This document shows, in pieces, positions 52,777-60,281 of a stretch of DNA of 64,000 nt. The position numbers and the translations under genes were made by a program. Where the stretch lies: NCBI RefSeq assembly GCF_001429045.1, contig NZ_LMHY01000025.1, positions 192,040 to 256,039 on the forward strand, read 5' to 3'. The notes under the pieces were generated by a model. It worked only from the letters and a program-made list of their open reading frames with translations. It was not told the origin of the DNA and searched no databases. Every line of letters starts with the position of its first letter. The first letter of the stretch is position 1. The stretch is from Pseudomonas sp. Root71. GTDB taxonomy: Bacteria; Pseudomonadota; Gammaproteobacteria; Pseudomonadales; Pseudomonadaceae.

Positions 52777-53475
52777 ATGATAAACAAACGAGTCACCAAC
52801 CCAATGACAATTATCGCGATATTCGCAGCGCTATCTGAAACTTCGGCAGCCGTCTCTCTACCCTTCCTTGATCAGGAGGAAAGAGAACTCTACGTCTGGT
52901 TCCTGATCAGCTTTCCGTTCTATTTAATTTTACTTTTTTTCGCGACACTCAACTTCAACTATAAATCACTTTATGCGCCTTCCGATTTTGAAAAGGGCAA
53001 GCACTTCATGAAGGTCATGGATGATGTTGGGCGTTCGGAAAAGAAAGCCTCCGCAAAGCCATCTGAAAACCCCGCACTGGAGACGTCAACGAATGACTGC
53101 CAGTCAACCCGAACGCCCTGTGGCGCACAGGACCCGCCAACCGGGATCGGTCTGCAAACCACCGTATCCGTCCAGCATCACCTTCAGCTGCCGGAACAGG
53201 TAAAAGACCTCTACATCGTCGATGTACGCTGGATGAACAGAGAGGTCGAGTTTGGAGCGCTGCTGGAAAAAATCCAGAGGCCACGGGAAAAGGCGGCGTA
53301 TGTGATTGTGTTTGTCACTTGTGCCGTTTCGGAGAAATTACTGAAAGCCGGTGCGCATGAACATTCAAGGCAGGCCAGCAAGCGCAGTGACGCCTTTTAT
53401 GTGACCTACAATCCAGACTCGCACAGGCTGTCGGTCATTGATCAGGCCGAGCAACCGGCGAACAACAACGTTTAG
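52777..53475 (+). CDS. Orphan two-helix membrane protein in an AT-rich patch
   Basis: Protein of 232 residues, not recognised with certainty. Two hydrophobic segments lie near residues 9-27 (MTIIAIFAALSETSAAVSLP) and 38-60 (YVWFLISFPFYLILLFFATL). The conserved-looking stretch NFNYKSLYAPSDFEKGKHF follows; I recall it from other uncharacterised pseudomonad proteins. A polar linker (about 85-125) leads to a soluble domain (about 130-220; DLYIVDVRWMNREVEFGALL). The start is uncertain: MINKRV (52777) or the ATG at 52801, neither with a clear site. The 5' part is AT-rich. Confidence 0.65.
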   Translation: MINKRVTNPMTIIAIFAALSETSAAVSLPFLDQEERELYVWFLISFPFYLILLFFATLNFNYKSLYAPSDFEKGKHFMKVMDDVGRSEKKASAKPSENPALETSTNDCQSTRTPCGAQDPPTGIGLQTTVSVQHHLQLPEQVKDLYIVDVRWMNREVEFGALLEKIQRPREKAAYVIVFVTCAVSEKLLKAGAHEHSRQASKRSDAFYVTYNPDSHRLSVIDQAEQPANNNV

Positions 53476-53573
53476 TACAGGTCAGGCCATTGAGCAGGAG
53501 AAAAACAGGAAATCATCATCGGATACGAAAACACCCGACAACGCAGTAACTGGCGTCACACCCCGTTTTCAGG

Positions 53574-53602
53574 TACCTGACCTCGTCGAGGACGAGGCCA
53601 GG
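53574..53602. other. Strong hairpin between the orphan gene and argG
   Basis: ACCTG-CCTCGTC pairs with GACGAGG-CAGGT around a three-base loop, with one mismatch. No T-run follows on either strand, so intrinsic termination is doubtful; it lies 24 bases past the argG stop (53626). Confidence 0.45.
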
Positions 53603-53625
53603 TAACCATCACGATTTCAAAGGTC

Positions 53626-54843
53626 TCAGAACAGCTTCCGGCCTTTGTTCGCCGCAATGCGCATGCGCAGGGCGTTGAGCTTGATGAAGCCCGCTGCATC
53701 CGCCTGGTTGTACGCGCCGCCATCTTCTTCGAAGGTCGCGATATTGGCGTCGAACAGCGAGTCGTCGGACTTGCGGCCAGTGACGATCACATTACCCTTG
53801 TACAGCTTCAGGCGCACAACGCCGTTCACGTTGACCTGGGACGCATCGATCATCTGTTGCAGCATCAGACGCTCAGGGCTCCACCAGTAGCCGGTGTAGA
53901 TCAGGCTGGCGTACTTGGGCATCAGCTCGTCTTTGAGGTGAGCCACTTCGCGGTCCAGGGTGATCGATTCGATCGCACGGTGGGCACGCAGCATGATGGT
54001 ACCGCCAGGGGTTTCGTAGCAGCCACGGGACTTCATGCCCACGTAGCGGTTCTCGACGATGTCGAGACGGCCGATACCGTGCTCACCACCGATACGGTTC
54101 AGGGTCGCCAGCACGGTGGCCGGAGTCATTTCGACGCCGTCCAGCGCGACGATGTCGCCGTTGCGGTAGGTCAGTTCCAGGTACTGCGGCTTGTCTGGAG
54201 CGTTTTCCGGAGAAACGGTCCAACGCCACATGTCTTCTTCGTGCTCGGTCCAGGTGTCTTCCAGCACGCCGCCCTCATAGGAGATGTGCAGCAGGTTGGC
54301 ATCCATGGAGTACGGGGACTTCTTCTTGCCGTGGCGCTCGATCGGGATCGCGTGCTTATCGGCATAGTCCATCAGCTTTTCACGGGACAGCAGGTCCCAT
54401 TCGCGCCACGGAGCGATCACTTTCACACCTGGCTTCAAGGCGTACGCACCGAGTTCGAAACGAACCTGGTCGTTACCCTTGCCGGTGGCGCCATGGGAAA
54501 TGGCGTCTGCACCGGTTTCGTTGGCGATTTCGATCAGGCGCTTGGCGATCAGCGGACGAGCGATGGAAGTACCCAGCAGGTACTCGCCTTCGTAAACGGT
54601 GTTGGCGCGGAACATCGGGAAAACGAAATCGCGCACGAACTCTTCGCGCAAGTCGTCGATGTAGATCTCTTTGACGCCCATGGCCTGAGCCTTGGCGCGT
54701 GCAGGTTCGACCTCTTCGCCCTGCCCCAGGTCAGCGGTGAAGGTCACCACTTCACAGTTATAAGTATCCTGCAGCCACTTGAGGATCACCGAAGTGTCCA
54801 GGCCGCCGGAATACGCCAGAACGACCTTGTTTACGTCCGCCAT
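53626..54843 (-). CDS. argG: Argininosuccinate synthase
   Basis: Cytoplasmic enzyme of 405 residues that joins citrulline and aspartate using ATP, the penultimate step of arginine synthesis. The PP-loop is LAYSGGLDTSVILKWL. Further signatures are GATGKGNDQVRFE and SPYSMDANLLHISYEGG. Monocistronic on the minus strand, with argF of the same pathway about 8 kb away. Full length. Confidence 0.98.
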   Translation of the reverse strand: MADVNKVVLAYSGGLDTSVILKWLQDTYNCEVVTFTADLGQGEEVEPARAKAQAMGVKEIYIDDLREEFVRDFVFPMFRANTVYEGEYLLGTSIARPLIAKRLIEIANETGADAISHGATGKGNDQVRFELGAYALKPGVKVIAPWREWDLLSREKLMDYADKHAIPIERHGKKKSPYSMDANLLHISYEGGVLEDTWTEHEEDMWRWTVSPENAPDKPQYLELTYRNGDIVALDGVEMTPATVLATLNRIGGEHGIGRLDIVENRYVGMKSRGCYETPGGTIMLRAHRAIESITLDREVAHLKDELMPKYASLIYTGYWWSPERLMLQQMIDASQVNVNGVVRLKLYKGNVIVTGRKSDDSLFDANIATFEEDGGAYNQADAAGFIKLNALRMRIAANKGRKLF

Positions 54844-54972
54844 GCCATCACTCCACGGGGTTCTACGGAAAGCCGGGAAGTCTACCGCTCATGCAGAATA
54901 ATTTACAGTGGCGCGACAGCTTATGACGACGAAGCGACAGATTATGTCGAGAGGGCGACGATGACCAAAGAG

Positions 54973-55878
54973 TCAGGAAGTTGCCGATGTGGCCGCTTTC
55001 GTCGCTTGCGGGGCGACTTGTTCCACGGGTGCTCCGCGCTCCAGGCGTACCGCTACTCGACGGTTCTTCGCACGGTTGATGTTGTTGGTGTTAGGCGCCA
55101 CCGGATAACGCTCGCCATGGAAACGCAGGGTGATTTGCGACTCCTGGATGCCGTTGGCCTTGAAGAACTCCATCACTGCCAGGGCTCGGCGCCGCGACAG
55201 GTCGCGATTGGTCAGGCGGTTGCCGCTGTTGTCGGAGTGCCCGTCGAGTTCAATATGATAGACCGTCGGATCGGCCTTCATGTACTCCAGCATCACCTGC
55301 AGTTTGGCTTTTGCGGCGCTGTCGAGTTCGATTCCGCCGCCGGGGAAGCCGATTTCGGATTGCTTCACCTGTTCGAAATTCTGTGGCAACAGTTTCGCCA
55401 CACAACCCTGGTAGTCGGCAAACGCTTGGGTGAACCTGACCGGTAACAAGCGTACTTCCGACACCCGCCCATCCCCCGAAGAATGTCGAACCACCGGGCT
55501 GCGACCGTCCATCAGGCCACTGATCAGACGCCCGGCCTGAACCTGTGAGCTGTTGAACAATATGTTGCCACTGCCGATTCTCACCGTGCCCAGGTTGATA
55601 TCGTCACGGCCCGGCTGCCACGGCGCGGCAGCGGCCAGCAAGGTCGCCGAACCACCGCCGATCATCGGGTTGTAGGCTTTCAGACGAAACGTCGCCTGCT
55701 CGCCGGCACGACGCACGAACTCGCCAGAGCCGAAGTCGGTAACCGGCTGAGTCAGGCGGCATTCGAACTTGTCGCCTTCGACCGTCCACTCAATGTTCTC
55801 CAGACGTGTCTGGAAAGTGAGCGCCATCGCCGGAAGGCTGGCAAACACACTGAGCAAGGCTAAATAACGCTGGCGCAC
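54973..55878 (-). CDS. motY: Flagellar motor T-ring protein MotY (OmpA family)
   Basis: Periplasmic protein of about 301 residues. A signal peptide (RQRYLALLSVFASLPAMA) is followed by the MotY N-terminal domain and a C-terminal OmpA peptidoglycan-binding domain with IELDGHSDNSGNRLTNRDLS and RRALAVMEFF. MotY helps hold the stator units of the flagellar motor. I chose GTG at 55878, which has GGAG six bases upstream; a GTG four codons earlier gives the longest frame. It stands apart from other flagellar genes, next to pyrC, as in P. aeruginosa. Confidence 0.9.
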   Translation of the reverse strand: MRQRYLALLSVFASLPAMALTFQTRLENIEWTVEGDKFECRLTQPVTDFGSGEFVRRAGEQATFRLKAYNPMIGGGSATLLAAAAPWQPGRDDINLGTVRIGSGNILFNSSQVQAGRLISGLMDGRSPVVRHSSGDGRVSEVRLLPVRFTQAFADYQGCVAKLLPQNFEQVKQSEIGFPGGGIELDSAAKAKLQVMLEYMKADPTVYHIELDGHSDNSGNRLTNRDLSRRRALAVMEFFKANGIQESQITLRFHGERYPVAPNTNNINRAKNRRVAVRLERGAPVEQVAPQATKAATSATS

Positions 55879-56037
55879 GGGAGGCTCCACTGGTTTCTAC
55901 AACAAAAAGACCGACACACACATGTTTACGGCATACCTGTTGGATATCGGAAGCTTCCTGCAAAACTTGATAGCGAGTGCCTGCAAGAGTCTTTTCCGGT
56001 AGCATTCCCTTGAGTTTGACCCGCCTGGAATCCCCTC

Positions 56038-57084
56038 ATGTCCGACCGCCTGACCCTGCTGCGTCCCGACGACTGGCATATTCATCTTCGCGATGGTGCC
56101 GTGTTGACCAATACCGTCGCGGATGTCGCGCGCACCTTTGGCCGCGCCATCATCATGCCCAACCTGGTTCCACCGGTGCGCAATGCGGCCGAAGCCGACG
56201 GCTATCGCCAGCGGATTCTCGCTGCTCGCCCGGCCGGCAGCCTGTTCGAGCCACTGATGGTCCTGTACCTGACCGACCGCACCCAGCCCGAAGAAATTCG
56301 CGAGGCCAAGGCCAGCGGATTCATTCACGCCGCCAAGTTGTACCCGGCCGGCGCGACCACCAACTCGGATTCTGGCGTCACCAGCATCGACAAGATCTTC
56401 CCTGCACTCGAGGCCATGGCCGAAGTCGGGATGCCGCTGTTGATCCACGGTGAGGTCACCCGGGGCGATGTCGACGTGTTCGACCGCGAAAAAATCTTCA
56501 TCGACGAGCACATGCGTCGCGTGGTCGAGCGTTTCCCGGCCCTCAAAGTGGTCTTCGAACACATCACCACCGCCGATGCCGTGCAGTTCGTCAACTCGGC
56601 TTCGGCCAACGTGGGCGCGACCATTACCGCGCATCACCTGTTGTACAACCGCAACCACATGCTGGTGGGTGGGATCCGGCCGCACTTCTATTGCCTGCCG
56701 ATCCTCAAGCGCAATACCCACCAGGAAGCCCTGCTCGACGCGGCCACCAGCGGCAGCGAGAAGTTCTTCCTCGGCACCGACTCGGCCCCCCACGCCCAGC
56801 ACGCCAAGGAAGCGGCCTGCGGTTGCGCCGGTTGCTACACCGCCTATGCGGCCATCGAGATGTATGCCGAAGCCTTCGAACAGCGCAATGCGCTGGACAA
56901 GCTCGAGGCCTTTGCCAGCCTCAATGGCCCTCGGTTCTATGGCCTGCCGGCCAACACCGATCGCATCACCCTGGTCCGCGAAGAGTGGACCGCCCCGACC
57001 AGCCTGCCATTTGGCGAGCTGACCGTTATCCCGCTGCGCGCCGGTGAAAAACTGCGCTGGCGCCTGCTGGAGGAACACGCGTGA
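56038..57084 (+). CDS. pyrC: Dihydroorotase (type II)
   Basis: Zinc amidohydrolase of 348 residues in pyrimidine synthesis, closing carbamoyl-aspartate to dihydroorotate. Metal ligands are in DDWHIHLRDGAVL, the bridging carboxylated Lys in HAAKLYPAGATTNSD, later His in LLIHGEVT and VFEHITT, and Asp in GTDSAPHAQH. Its stop overlaps the GTG start of rnt (GTGA), a fixed pair in pseudomonads. Confidence 0.98.
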   Translation: MSDRLTLLRPDDWHIHLRDGAVLTNTVADVARTFGRAIIMPNLVPPVRNAAEADGYRQRILAARPAGSLFEPLMVLYLTDRTQPEEIREAKASGFIHAAKLYPAGATTNSDSGVTSIDKIFPALEAMAEVGMPLLIHGEVTRGDVDVFDREKIFIDEHMRRVVERFPALKVVFEHITTADAVQFVNSASANVGATITAHHLLYNRNHMLVGGIRPHFYCLPILKRNTHQEALLDAATSGSEKFFLGTDSAPHAQHAKEAACGCAGCYTAYAAIEMYAEAFEQRNALDKLEAFASLNGPRFYGLPANTDRITLVREEWTAPTSLPFGELTVIPLRAGEKLRWRLLEEHA

Positions 57085-57758
57085 GTGAAGACCATTTCGA
57101 CGACGAACTGGAAGGCAATGGCGGCGGAGGCGGCCCGCGTCATCCAATGGCGGCCAGGTTCCGTGGTTACCTGCCGGTAGTCGTCGACGTAGAAACCGGT
57201 GGCTTCAATTCGGCCACCGACGCCCTGCTGGAGATCGCCGCGACCACCATCGCCATGGATGAAAAGGGTTTTGTTTACCCCGATCACACCTACTTCTTCC
57301 GTGTCGAGCCGTTCGAAGGCGCGAACATCGAAGCGGCGGCCCTGGAGTTCACCGGGATCAAGCTCGATCACCCGCTACGCATGGCCGTGAGTGAAGAGTC
57401 TGCCCTGAACGATATCTTCCGCGGCGTGCGCAAGGCCCTCAAGGCCAATGGCTGCAAACGGGCGATCCTGGTCGGGCATAACAGCAGCTTCGACCTGGGC
57501 TTCCTCAATGCGGCGGTTGCGCGGCTGGACATGAAGCGCAATCCATTCCATCCGTTCTCCAGTTTCGATACCGCAACGCTCGCCGGCCTCGCTTACGGCC
57601 AGACCGTGCTGGCCAAGGCTTGCCAGGCAGCAGACATCGACTTCGACGGTCGCGAGGCTCACTCGGCTCGCTATGACACCGAGAAGACGGCAGAGCTGTT
57701 CTGCGGCATCGTCAATCGCTGGAAACAGATGGGTGGCTGGGAAGATTTCGACGACTGA
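57081..57758 (+). CDS. rnt: Ribonuclease T, GTG start
   Basis: 3'-5' exoribonuclease of 225 residues of the DEDD group that trims tRNA and other stable RNA ends. Exo I VVDVETGGFNS, Exo II GHNSSFDLGFLNA and Exo III HSARYDTEKTAELF give the DEDDh residues. The GTG at 57081 overlaps the pyrC stop and has GGAGG seven bases upstream. Confidence 0.97.
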   Translation: MSEDHFDDELEGNGGGGGPRHPMAARFRGYLPVVVDVETGGFNSATDALLEIAATTIAMDEKGFVYPDHTYFFRVEPFEGANIEAAALEFTGIKLDHPLRMAVSEESALNDIFRGVRKALKANGCKRAILVGHNSSFDLGFLNAAVARLDMKRNPFHPFSSFDTATLAGLAYGQTVLAKACQAADIDFDGREAHSARYDTEKTAELFCGIVNRWKQMGGWEDFDD

Positions 57759-57763
57759 TGTGT

Positions 57764-57791
57764 TGCAGGAGCGAGCTTGCTCGCTCCTGCA
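57764..57791 (+). terminator. Perfect hairpin just after rnt
   Basis: GCAGGAGCGAGC, two bases, GCTCGCTCCTGC: a perfect 12-bp stem six bases after the rnt stop. It is related to the GCGAGC repeat family and may protect the mRNA end; termination probably occurs at 57822-57846. Confidence 0.6.
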
Positions 57792-57821
57792 CAGTCCCGG
57801 CGTTATCCCGCCCATAAAAAA

Positions 57822-57846
57822 ACCGGCCTCGATGGCCGGTTTTTTT
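57822..57846. terminator. Bidirectional terminator between rnt and the peroxiredoxin gene
   Basis: ACCGGCC, five bases, GGCCGGT with seven A before and six or more T after. It serves both converging transcripts. Confidence 0.94.
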
Positions 57847-57877
57847 GTACCTGCTTTTTATAGCTGGAGCGTGCGCC

Positions 57878-58480
57878 TTACAGAGCGGCAGCGTGCTCGG
57901 TCAGGTAAGCGGCAACGCCTTCTGGCGAAGCGTTCATGCCTTTGTCGCCTTTTTTCCAGTTGGCAGGGCAGACTTCGCCGTTCGCTTCGTGGAATTGCAG
58001 AGCGTCGACCAGACGGATCAGCTCTTCCATGTTACGGCCCAGCGGCAGGTCGTTGATGATCTGCGAACGGACAACACCCTTGTCGTCGATCAGGAACGCG
58101 CCACGGAAAGCCACGCCGTCAGCGGACTGAACGTCGTAGGCCTTCATGATGTCCTGCTTGATGTCGGCAGCCATGGTGTAGCGAACCTGGCCGATACCGC
58201 CATTGTTCACTGGAGTGTTGCGCCATGCGTTGTGGGTGAAGTGCGAGTCGATCGAAACAGCGATCACTTCAACGTTGCGGGCCTTGAAGTCAGACATGCG
58301 GTTGTCCAGAGCGATCAGCTCGGACGGGCAAACGAAGGTGAAGTCCAGTGGGTAGAAGAACACCAGGCCGTATTTGCCTTTGATCGCCGAGGACAGGGTG
58401 AAGCTGTCAACGATCTCGCCATTGCCGAGTACGGCCGGTACGGTGAAGTCAGGGGCTTGTTTGCCTACGAGTACGCTCAT
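57878..58480 (-). CDS. 2-Cys peroxiredoxin (AhpC/TSA family)
   Basis: Cytoplasmic peroxidase of 200 residues that reduces hydroperoxides. The peroxidatic Cys is in YPLDFTFVCPSELIAL and the resolving Cys in EANGEVCPANWKKG, so it is a typical 2-Cys enzyme. AGGAG precedes the ATG. No ahpF is adjacent, so electrons probably come from thioredoxin. It corresponds to PA3529, next to rnt and the bfd/bfrB genes. Divergent from bfd. Confidence 0.95.
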   Translation of the reverse strand: MSVLVGKQAPDFTVPAVLGNGEIVDSFTLSSAIKGKYGLVFFYPLDFTFVCPSELIALDNRMSDFKARNVEVIAVSIDSHFTHNAWRNTPVNNGGIGQVRYTMAADIKQDIMKAYDVQSADGVAFRGAFLIDDKGVVRSQIINDLPLGRNMEELIRLVDALQFHEANGEVCPANWKKGDKGMNASPEGVAAYLTEHAAAL

Positions 58481-58723
58481 TGGATATCTCCTGGTGTAAT
58501 AACGTGAGAAACAGGTTTCGCATCAGCCTGCCACCCTGAGGCGACAGCCCTGTGACACGATCCCCGGTCGCAAAAGACCGGCCATCATACACCGCGTGTT
58601 TGAGCTGGCTTAGCTGTTTTTCCCCATACGATGAAATCGCCGACGGTTTTGTTTCACCGATTTGCCAGGTAGACCGTTCGTCAGCCATACCCTTTTATGA
58701 CGAAAAGTGCCCTGAAACCACTT

Positions 58724-58744
58724 TGACAATCATTCTCGTTAACA
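58724..58744 (+). promoter_or_regulatory. Candidate Fur site before bfd
   Basis: GACAATCATTCTCGTTAAC: the core AATCATTCTC matches the right half of the Fur consensus at nine of ten positions. It lies 46 bases before the bfd ATG. bfd is a classical Fur-repressed gene in pseudomonads. The rest of the 310-base gap (58481-58790) shows nothing else I can name. Confidence 0.55.
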
Positions 58745-58790
58745 TTAAGATCCATCGCAATTGAGTCACAATCAGCGACGGTCCTTCCCT

Positions 58791-59009
58791 ATGTATGTTT
58801 GCCTCTGCACTGGTGTCACCGACGGTCAAATCCGCGATGCGATCTATGAAGGATGCTGCAGCTACAAGGAAGTCCGTGTGGCCACCGGCGTTGCCAGCCA
58901 GTGCGGCAAATGTGCCTGCCTCGCCAAGGAAGTGGTCCGCGAGACCCTGACCAAGCTGCAAACGGCCCAGGCTGCGATTCCTTTTCCAGCAGAATTTACA
59001 GCAGCTTGA
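58791..59009 (+). CDS. bfd: Bacterioferritin-associated ferredoxin
   Basis: Small [2Fe-2S] protein of 72 residues that reduces bacterioferritin to release stored iron. The four cluster Cys are in MYVCLCTG and SQCGKCACL. The ATG at 58791 gives the known N-terminus. It is followed by its own terminator and by bfrB in the same direction. Confidence 0.96.
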   Translation: MYVCLCTGVTDGQIRDAIYEGCCSYKEVRVATGVASQCGKCACLAKEVVRETLTKLQTAQAAIPFPAEFTAA

Positions 59010-59026
59010 ATATCGAATTTCAAAGA

Positions 59027-59050
59027 ACCGGACATATGTCCGGTTTTTTT
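59027..59050 (+). terminator. Terminator of bfd
   Basis: ACCGGACAT/ATGTCCGGT palindrome followed by seven T, 18 bases past the bfd stop. Confidence 0.93.
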
Positions 59051-59207
59051 ATGCCTCAAAATCAACTAGTTATGCCCTAGACGCGGAACACAAACATTCT
59101 TATTCCGATTAATTTTCATTTAAGTTTCAATAACTTAGGTTTGACACTATTAAATACCCGGCTCAAACTCAGCTCTATTGACAGCTAATACAGGGCAGGA
59201 CCCCATC

Positions 59208-59681
59208 ATGAAAGGCGACGTTACAGTCATCCAGCATCTCAACAAGATCCTTGCCAATGAGCTGGTCGCGATCAATCAATACTTCCTGCATGCGCGCATG
59301 TATGAAGATTGGGGCCTGAACAAGCTCGGCAAGCACGAGTACCACGAATCCATCGACGAGATGAAGCACGCGGACAAGCTGATCAAGCGCATCCTGTTCC
59401 TTGAAGGCCTGCCGAACGTCCAGGACCTGGGCAAGCTGCACATCGGCGAGCACACCAAGGAAATGCTGGAGTGCGACCTGCGTATCGAGAAAACCGGCCA
59501 TGCCGATCTCAAAGCGGCTATCGCTCATTGCGAAAAAGTTGGCGACTTTGGTAGCCGTGAGCTGCTTGAAGATATCCTCGAGTCCGAAGAAGAACATATC
59601 GACTGGCTGGAAACCCAATTGGGCCTGATCGATAAAGTGGGTCTTGAGAACTACCTGCAATCGCAGATGGGCGAAGAGTAG
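59208..59681 (+). CDS. bfrB: Bacterioferritin BfrB
   Basis: Iron-storage 24-mer subunit of 157 residues. Di-iron ligands E18, E51 and H54 are present (ANELVAINQYF, SIDEMKHADKL), as are E and H of ESEEEHIDWLE. M52 is the axial haem ligand. It starts MKGDVTVIQHLNK at 59208. The stop codon TAG is the first part of a REP unit (GTAGGAGCTGCC), so the repeat begins inside the gene. Partner of bfd. Confidence 0.97.
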   Translation: MKGDVTVIQHLNKILANELVAINQYFLHARMYEDWGLNKLGKHEYHESIDEMKHADKLIKRILFLEGLPNVQDLGKLHIGEHTKEMLECDLRIEKTGHADLKAAIAHCEKVGDFGSRELLEDILESEEEHIDWLETQLGLIDKVGLENYLQSQMGEE

Positions 59682-59704
59682 GAGCTGCCGCAGGCTGCGA
59701 TCCT
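59678..59704. repeat. REP-like unit overlapping the bfrB stop
   Basis: GTAGGAGCTGCCGCAGGCTG starts with the TAG stop of bfrB. Its partner in inverted orientation is at 59788-59828, and the bfrB terminator lies between the two. Confidence 0.9.
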
Positions 59705-59751
59705 GGCGATTACAGCGGCAACTATGCAGTAACTTTTCGAACTTGATAAAA

Positions 59752-59784
59752 AGCCCCGCACTCTTTCGAGTAGCGGGGCTTTTT
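59752..59784 (+). terminator. Terminator of bfrB, enclosed by a REP pair
   Basis: AGCCCCGC and ACTC pair with GAGT and GCGGGGCT around a short loop, then five T. Confidence 0.94.
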
Positions 59785-59787
59785 ATT

Positions 59788-59828
59788 GCTGGAGATCAAA
59801 AGATCGCAGCCTGCGGCAGCTCCTACAG
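59788..59828. repeat. REP-like unit, inverted partner
   Basis: ATCAAAAGATCGCAGCCTGC followed by GGCAGCTCCTACA, the inverse of the unit at 59678. Confidence 0.9.
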
Positions 59829-59842
59829 GGGAGCCAAGGAAA

Positions 59843-60184
59843 TCAGGCTTCGGTCTTTGGAGCAGCAGCCTTGGCGGCGGCGTCCTTGATCAGGCTCTGC
59901 AGCGAACCGTCAGCAGCCATTTCAGTCATGATGTCGCTGCCGCCGACCAGCTCACCGCCGACCCACAGTTGCGGGAAGGTTGGCCAGTTGGCGTATTTAG
60001 GCAGGTTGGCGCGGATTTCCGGGTTCTGCAGGATGTCCACGTACGCAAACTTTTCGCCACATGCCATCACGGCCTGCGCGGCTTTCGCGGAGAAGCCGCA
60101 CTGCGGGGCATTCGGCGAGCCTTTCATGTAAAGCAGAATGGTGTTGTTGGCAATCTGCTCTTTAATCGTTTCGATGATATCCAT
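59843..60184 (-). CDS. grxD: Monothiol glutaredoxin Grx4
   Basis: Cytoplasmic protein of 113 residues that carries or senses [2Fe-2S] clusters. The CGFS active site is in NAPQCGFSAKAAQAV, and glutathione-binding WPTFPQLWVGGELVGG and GGSDIM follow. The C-terminus has an Ala/Lys tail. The start at 60184 (MDIIETIKEQIANNT) is standard; the open frame runs 10 codons upstream. It is convergent with bfrB. Confidence 0.96.
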   Translation of the reverse strand: MDIIETIKEQIANNTILLYMKGSPNAPQCGFSAKAAQAVMACGEKFAYVDILQNPEIRANLPKYANWPTFPQLWVGGELVGGSDIMTEMAADGSLQSLIKDAAAKAAAPKTEA

Positions 60185-60281
60185 GGAGCACCTCGACTGA
60201 ACTTTCCGACTCATGGGTCGGCACGGTGGCGCATTGTAACGGAAAGCCGAGCGCCCTGCTCGGTCTCTCCGTCTGACTGAT

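Noticed and set aside
53574..53602. Intrinsic terminator of argG
   Set aside because: The stem is strong, but no T-run follows it in either direction, so I list it only as a hairpin.
53857..55446. 529-codon plus-strand frame opposite argG and motY
   Set aside because: Both genes on the minus strand are unmistakable; the plus frame crosses their promoter region and has no recognisable content.
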